Assembly: GCF_022919115.1 (NCBI RefSeq) | Contig: NZ_CP095072.1 | Coordinates: 806,001 to 870,000, forward strand | Source of the DNA: Gracilibacillus caseinilyticus | Lineage (GTDB): Bacteria; Bacillota; Bacilli; Bacillales; Amphibacillaceae | Reading direction: 5' to 3' | Length of the DNA: 64,000 nt | Shown: piece by piece, positions 60,996 through 64,000 of the stretch | Layout: each line of letters starts with the position of its first letter | Numbering within the stretch: position 1 is the first letter of the stretch | The notes under the pieces: model-generated | Databases searched by the model: none | Told to the model about the DNA's origin: nothing | What the model saw: only the letters and a program-made list of their open reading frames with translations | Translations under genes and position numbers: made by a program

Positions 60996-62225
60996 TTATT
61001 GCAACGCTGTTTTTCTGTTGACGTCTACCGTTTGCTCCTTAATTAATGTGGTAAGAATGACTCCAAATACCAATAAAGCTGCTCCCAACCAAAATGCTAG
61101 TTCATAGTTACCAGTCATTGTTCGAAGGTAGCCACCAAGAAATACACCTAACGCCGCAAATACTTGATGGATGAACCAACTAAACCCAAGAATACTTCCC
61201 ATTGCGTTTTTTCCAAACTTATCACCAATGATTCCCGTTACAAGTGGAATAATCGGCATTGAAGAGATCCCGTATACGACAGCAAATACATATAATTGCC
61301 AAATACCTGGTGACACAGCTAGCCATATAAAAGCAAGCAACCTAACCATGTACAAGATTACAAGCAGGTTCTTTTTCTCCATGACACGCGTTAATTGTCC
61401 AGTAATCCACATCGAACACGCACTTGCTAAAGCTGCAATACCTAACAATTGACCACCAAGTGATTTTCCCCCTCCTAAATCAACTGCAAAATTCGGAAGA
61501 TGCATGGTTACTAAGTATAAGGTAAAACCACATGTAGCAAACCCTAGAGTAGCAATCCAAAACTCACGACTTTTTAGCGCTTCGGACAATGAAACACTTT
61601 TTGCTGTTGCAAATGAAGAGGCAGAATCTCCATCTCGCATTTGACCAATATCTGTCGGATTATTCTTTACAACAATTAATACAAATGGAACCACGATAAC
61701 TAGCATGATTAATCCCAAAACTACAAATGCAGTTTGAAAATTTGAGCTAGCAATTAATGCACCAGTTAATGGAAGTAATATAAGTTGACCGATGTTCATC
61801 CCCATGGAACTTCTAGAAAGCATTTTAGCCCGCTTCTTCACATACCACCTAGATACGAGTACAGAATTCGCCATGGAACCACATCCAGCAAAACCAATAG
61901 CAGTTAGTACCCCATAGTAAAGAAAGAATTGCCATAGTTGCGTTATTGTTGCTGAAAGAATAAATGCGCCTCCCATTAATGCAGCACTACTGGAAATCAC
62001 TGATTTAGGACCAAATCGATCAATCATTTTCCCCATAATAGGCTGAAAAATTCCCCAAGTAATCATATTTAATGATACTGCCAAGCTCAGAATGGTTAAA
62101 TTCCATCCATATGTATCATTTAGAGGGGTGAAAAACTGCCCTGCTGTTAAGTTCAATCCAAACGCGCCCATTAACGTTAAAAAAGTTACCATTACTATTT
62201 TTGGACCTAAAAAAGTTTTCAACAT
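60996..62225 (-). CDS. MFS transporter (oxalate/formate-antiporter-like)
   Basis: A 409-residue protein of 12 membrane helices from ATG 62225, 9 bases after GGAGG; the 45 extra residues of the open frame lie across the operator region and are rejected. Motifs are GAFGLNLTAGQFFTPLNDTYGW, GIFQPIMGKMIDRFGPK and SRSSMGMNIGQLILLPLTGALI. It resembles the OFA/MCT branch and the efflux proteins linked to CGNR regulators. Substrate unknown. The divergent regulator gene shares an operator-rich 120-bp gap. Confidence 0.88.
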   Translation of the reverse strand: MLKTFLGPKIVMVTFLTLMGAFGLNLTAGQFFTPLNDTYGWNLTILSLAVSLNMITWGIFQPIMGKMIDRFGPKSVISSSAALMGGAFILSATITQLWQFFLYYGVLTAIGFAGCGSMANSVLVSRWYVKKRAKMLSRSSMGMNIGQLILLPLTGALIASSNFQTAFVVLGLIMLVIVVPFVLIVVKNNPTDIGQMRDGDSASSFATAKSVSLSEALKSREFWIATLGFATCGFTLYLVTMHLPNFAVDLGGGKSLGGQLLGIAALASACSMWITGQLTRVMEKKNLLVILYMVRLLAFIWLAVSPGIWQLYVFAVVYGISSMPIIPLVTGIIGDKFGKNAMGSILGFSWFIHQVFAALGVFLGGYLRTMTGNYELAFWLGAALLVFGVILTTLIKEQTVDVNRKTALQ

Positions 62226-62243
62226 AAAATACGCCTCCTTTTT

Positions 62244-62325
62244 ATTAACCCCTAAAAAGTTTATATAGTGGTTAATAATATACCCTATTATAATTAACCT
62301 GTCAAATGTGTTATAGTAGGTTAAA
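62244..62325. promoter_or_regulatory. Operator array between the MFS gene and the CGNR regulator
   Basis: Four half-sites occur: ATTAACC (62244-62250), GGTTAAT (62270-62276), ATTAACC (62293-62299) and GGTTAAA (62319-62325). They form two inverted pairs, each with a 19-bp gap. The last site overlaps a possible extended -10 (TGTTATAGT) for the regulator gene. They are the probable binding sites of the CGNR protein. Confidence 0.55.
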
Positions 62326-62345
62326 AGAAAAAGAAGGTGATTTAC

Positions 62346-62930
62346 ATGGCAGTTGAACAAAAATTCCCTCTCATTTCAGGCAATATTTCAATCGATCTTG
62401 TTAACACAGAAGTTGTTCGGCATGGAACCCGACATGATTTATTAACAAATACAAAGCATGTTTTAGCATGGTTTGACACTCTTATTAGGGAAAACATTAT
62501 ATTTAAGGAACAATTTAGTAAAGATATAGAACAGCGGGGAAATGATGCATTGATCCTTTTACATGAATTACGCTCATTCCTTCGAGAAGGTTATGAAAAA
62601 ATGGCAGATGGGAAAGAACTTTCGTCTGATTGGATTAATCATTTGGAATTACTAATAAAAAATGCCCCCTTTACTTATCAATTTAAAGACGATAAGTTAA
62701 TTCCTACTCCTATGGGGAAACCAGAAAATGCTCTCACATCACTAATTGCATTAGATGCATTAAAACTTATTTCTTCAGGTCAATTAAGCAACATACACCG
62801 ATGCGCTAATCCAGATTGTGTTTTATTATTTATTGATACACACGGACGGCGCAAATGGTGTTCCATGAAAATATGCGGTAATAGAAGCAAAGTAACTCGT
62901 CATCAACGTCATAAGGCTCAAAAGAATTAA
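62346..62930 (+). CDS. CGNR zinc-finger transcriptional regulator with ABATE domain
   Basis: A 194-residue regulator from ATG 62346, 7 bases after AGAAGGTG. The N-terminal ABATE domain (residues about 8-130; FPLISGNISIDLVNTEVVRHG, LLHELRSFLREGYEKM) probably binds a ligand. The C terminus is the CGNR zinc finger: RCANPDCVLLFIDTHGRRKWCSMKICGNRSKVTRHQRH, with four Cys. It is divergent from the MFS gene, the usual arrangement for local repression and drug induction. Confidence 0.92.
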   Translation: MAVEQKFPLISGNISIDLVNTEVVRHGTRHDLLTNTKHVLAWFDTLIRENIIFKEQFSKDIEQRGNDALILLHELRSFLREGYEKMADGKELSSDWINHLELLIKNAPFTYQFKDDKLIPTPMGKPENALTSLIALDALKLISSGQLSNIHRCANPDCVLLFIDTHGRRKWCSMKICGNRSKVTRHQRHKAQKN

Positions 62931-62951
62931 TGAGTTCTATCTATGTAAATA

Positions 62952-62997
62952 GAAAAACACGGGAGAGAATAGATGAATACTCAATTCCTCCCGTGTT
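62952..62997 (-). terminator. Terminator-like hairpin downstream of the second MFS gene
   Basis: AACACGGGAG and CTCCCGTGTT form a 10-bp stem with a 22-base loop; the minus-strand side continues TTTTTCTATTT. It would terminate transcription from the gene at 63170-64000. Confidence 0.65.
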
Positions 62998-63017
62998 AAG
63001 TGGCGTATTAATATAAA

Positions 63018-63168
63018 TAGTTAAATCTGTTCAAAATCACTTAGTTGCAAATCTCTTATTGCTTTTAAAAGCTTCTGAAATTTGATTTCTAGTTCTTCAA
63101 GAAGATTTATACTTAAACGACTGAGTACTTCTGATATTTTTTTCGAGTAACAAATGATGATCTCGTCT
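63018..63168 (-). pseudogene. Possible remnant of a MarR-like regulator C terminus
   Basis: Directly after the MFS stop, minus-strand frames read TIVTKRRDHHLLLEKN in one frame and ISEVLSRLSINLLEELEIKFQKLLKAI in another. The second resembles the C-terminal dimerisation helix of MarR regulators. There is no start codon and the parts are in different frames. This is a tentative reading of a short, AT-rich stretch. Confidence 0.25.
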
Positions 63169-63169
63169 C

Positions 63170-64000
63170 TTAGTAACAATCGTTTTTATTCAAGTGGCAT
63201 TCTTCTTGACTAGTTTGTAATCTCATTTCAATGTTCCTTGAACCTGTTTCGTTTAAATAAAACGAGTATTTGATAAAAACAAGAGCAAAAATAACAAATA
63301 CCCCACCGATCCAACTCAAATGCAAGATGTTAGTATATTGTATAATGATTCCTCCTAATGCAGCAGCTAGCATCATTCCAATGTTCATTAATGCTGTATT
63401 AAAACTGAGTACCGTTTCAGATGATTGTGGTTTTAGTGATATCAAATAAAATTGCTTTGCAGGTGTTGTTGTCCAAGTCGCCGCTCCCCAAACTGCCAAC
63501 GTAATAAATACACCTATTGTCGAATGCTGTGTAAAGGTTAATACGAGTAAAGCAACTACATGAACAAATAAACTAATGGATATCGTTCGATTTGGTCCCC
63601 ACTTGTCTACAGCGTACCCACCAAAACGTGAACCTATAAAAGCAAAAGTACCTAAAACAAATAAGGCAATACTAGTCATCTTTATCGAAAAACCTGCAGC
63701 ATTACTTAACAAGGGAGAAATATAGGCAAACACCATGGTATAACCTAATATCCAGAAGATCGTAGTTGTTAATCCAGTGATTACCCGTTTATCCTTTATA
63801 ATTTGTAGCTGTTGTTTGAATGGTACGGGCTTATTCCCCTCTTTGCTAGGTAATAATTTGTAAAGTAAAAGTAAAAGAATGACTGTAACAAAAGCAATGA
63901 TCAGAAAAATGTAACGCCAATTCAGATAAGCAGCTAAAAATGTCCCGATAGGTATACCAAGTACTAATGAGACGGTAAAGCCAGTGATAACTGTTGCCAT
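63170..64000 (-). CDS. MFS transporter, DHA1-type efflux protein (5' end beyond window)
   Basis: The visible 276 residues are the C-terminal two thirds of a 12-helix exporter; the real N terminus lies past 64000. About eight helices are visible, beginning VSLVLGIPIGTFLAAYLNWRYIFLI, with GGYAVDKWGPNRTISISLF (motif A-like) and WGAATWTTTPAKQFYLISLKPQ. This pattern, including the SSETVLSFNTALMNIGMMLAAALGG motif, matches the AraJ/YdhP sugar-efflux and drug-efflux group. The C-terminal tail is unusually long and charged. Substrate unknown. Confidence 0.85.
   Translation of the reverse strand: MATVITGFTVSLVLGIPIGTFLAAYLNWRYIFLIIAFVTVILLLLLYKLLPSKEGNKPVPFKQQLQIIKDKRVITGLTTTIFWILGYTMVFAYISPLLSNAAGFSIKMTSIALFVLGTFAFIGSRFGGYAVDKWGPNRTISISLFVHVVALLVLTFTQHSTIGVFITLAVWGAATWTTTPAKQFYLISLKPQSSETVLSFNTALMNIGMMLAAALGGIIIQYTNILHLSWIGGVFVIFALVFIKYSFYLNETGSRNIEMRLQTSQEECHLNKNDCY

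Overview
The window is low-GC Firmicute DNA with typical Bacillaceae content: YesM/YesN-type two-component systems, Spo0M, a Spo0E-like protein, remnants of GerA/GerB spore-germination genes, flotillin/NfeD, OpuF-type osmolyte uptake, and strong AGGAGG-like ribosome binding sites with AUG, GUG and UUG starts. It is best read as the chromosome of a spore-forming, probably halotolerant Bacillaceae member (Gracilibacillus or Oceanobacillus lineage is a guess). No rRNA, tRNA, CRISPR array or transposase gene was found.

Layout. 0-3.3 kb: sugar-sensing module (binding protein, sensor kinase and the start of its response regulator, cut by the window edge). 3.5-4.3 kb: 23S rRNA methyltransferase. 4.9-8.7 kb: phosphonate/phosphite ABC transporter phnD-C-E-E with a candidate Pho box and an internal terminator. 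9.7-12.5 kb: secreted protein and ring-cleaving dioxygenase. 12.7-15.5 kb: NAD salvage operon pncA-pncB-nadE. 15.7-19.2 kb: epimerase, a small type I toxin-antitoxin locus, TraB-family protein and CAP-domain protein. 19.4-22.7 kb: gluconate utilisation (RpiR regulator divergent from 6-phosphogluconate dehydrogenase and gluconate permease). 23.2-29.2 kb: sugar symporter and a second complete binding protein-kinase-regulator module. 29.3-33.2 kb: cysteine-rich copper-binding bundle, small stress-like proteins, a deacetylase, PepSY protein and lipoprotein. 33.2-36.5 kb: phospho-beta-glucosidase, RpiR regulator and YdjM-like membrane protein. 37-39 kb: flotillin/NfeD. 40-42 kb: formylglycine-generating enzyme and a two-part chromate transporter. 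42.3-44.7 kb: OpuF-type transporter. 45-51 kb: VOC protein, amidase, phosphodiesterase, ger pseudogene, LOG protein, lipoprotein, Spo0M and NTF2-like protein. 52-58.4 kb: a 1988-residue sortase-anchored surface protein with nine SpaA-like domains. 58.8-60.1 kb: a second type I toxin-antitoxin locus and an unrecognised two-gene operon. 60.5-64 kb: DinB protein, MFS exporter with a divergent CGNR regulator, and a second, truncated MFS gene.

The most unusual content is intergenic. Five full or partial copies of a dispersed element (about 4.6, 8.9, 24.8, 34.9 and 36.6 kb), plus remnants, carry two large imperfect hairpins with a shared core. Their outer arms, one central base pair and the tip stems differ between hairpin types, yet each remains self-complementary. 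In the best copy the hairpins lie in opposite orientations between 20-bp perfect inverted repeats, and the cassette sits in opposite orientations relative to the flanking head in different copies. A second repeat, about 70-80 bp, lies just beyond the terminators of several minus-strand genes. A third family, degenerate 51/52-bp tandem units with a short covarying hairpin, occurs at 22.8 and 44.9 kb.

All product names are from memory of protein families. No database search was possible.
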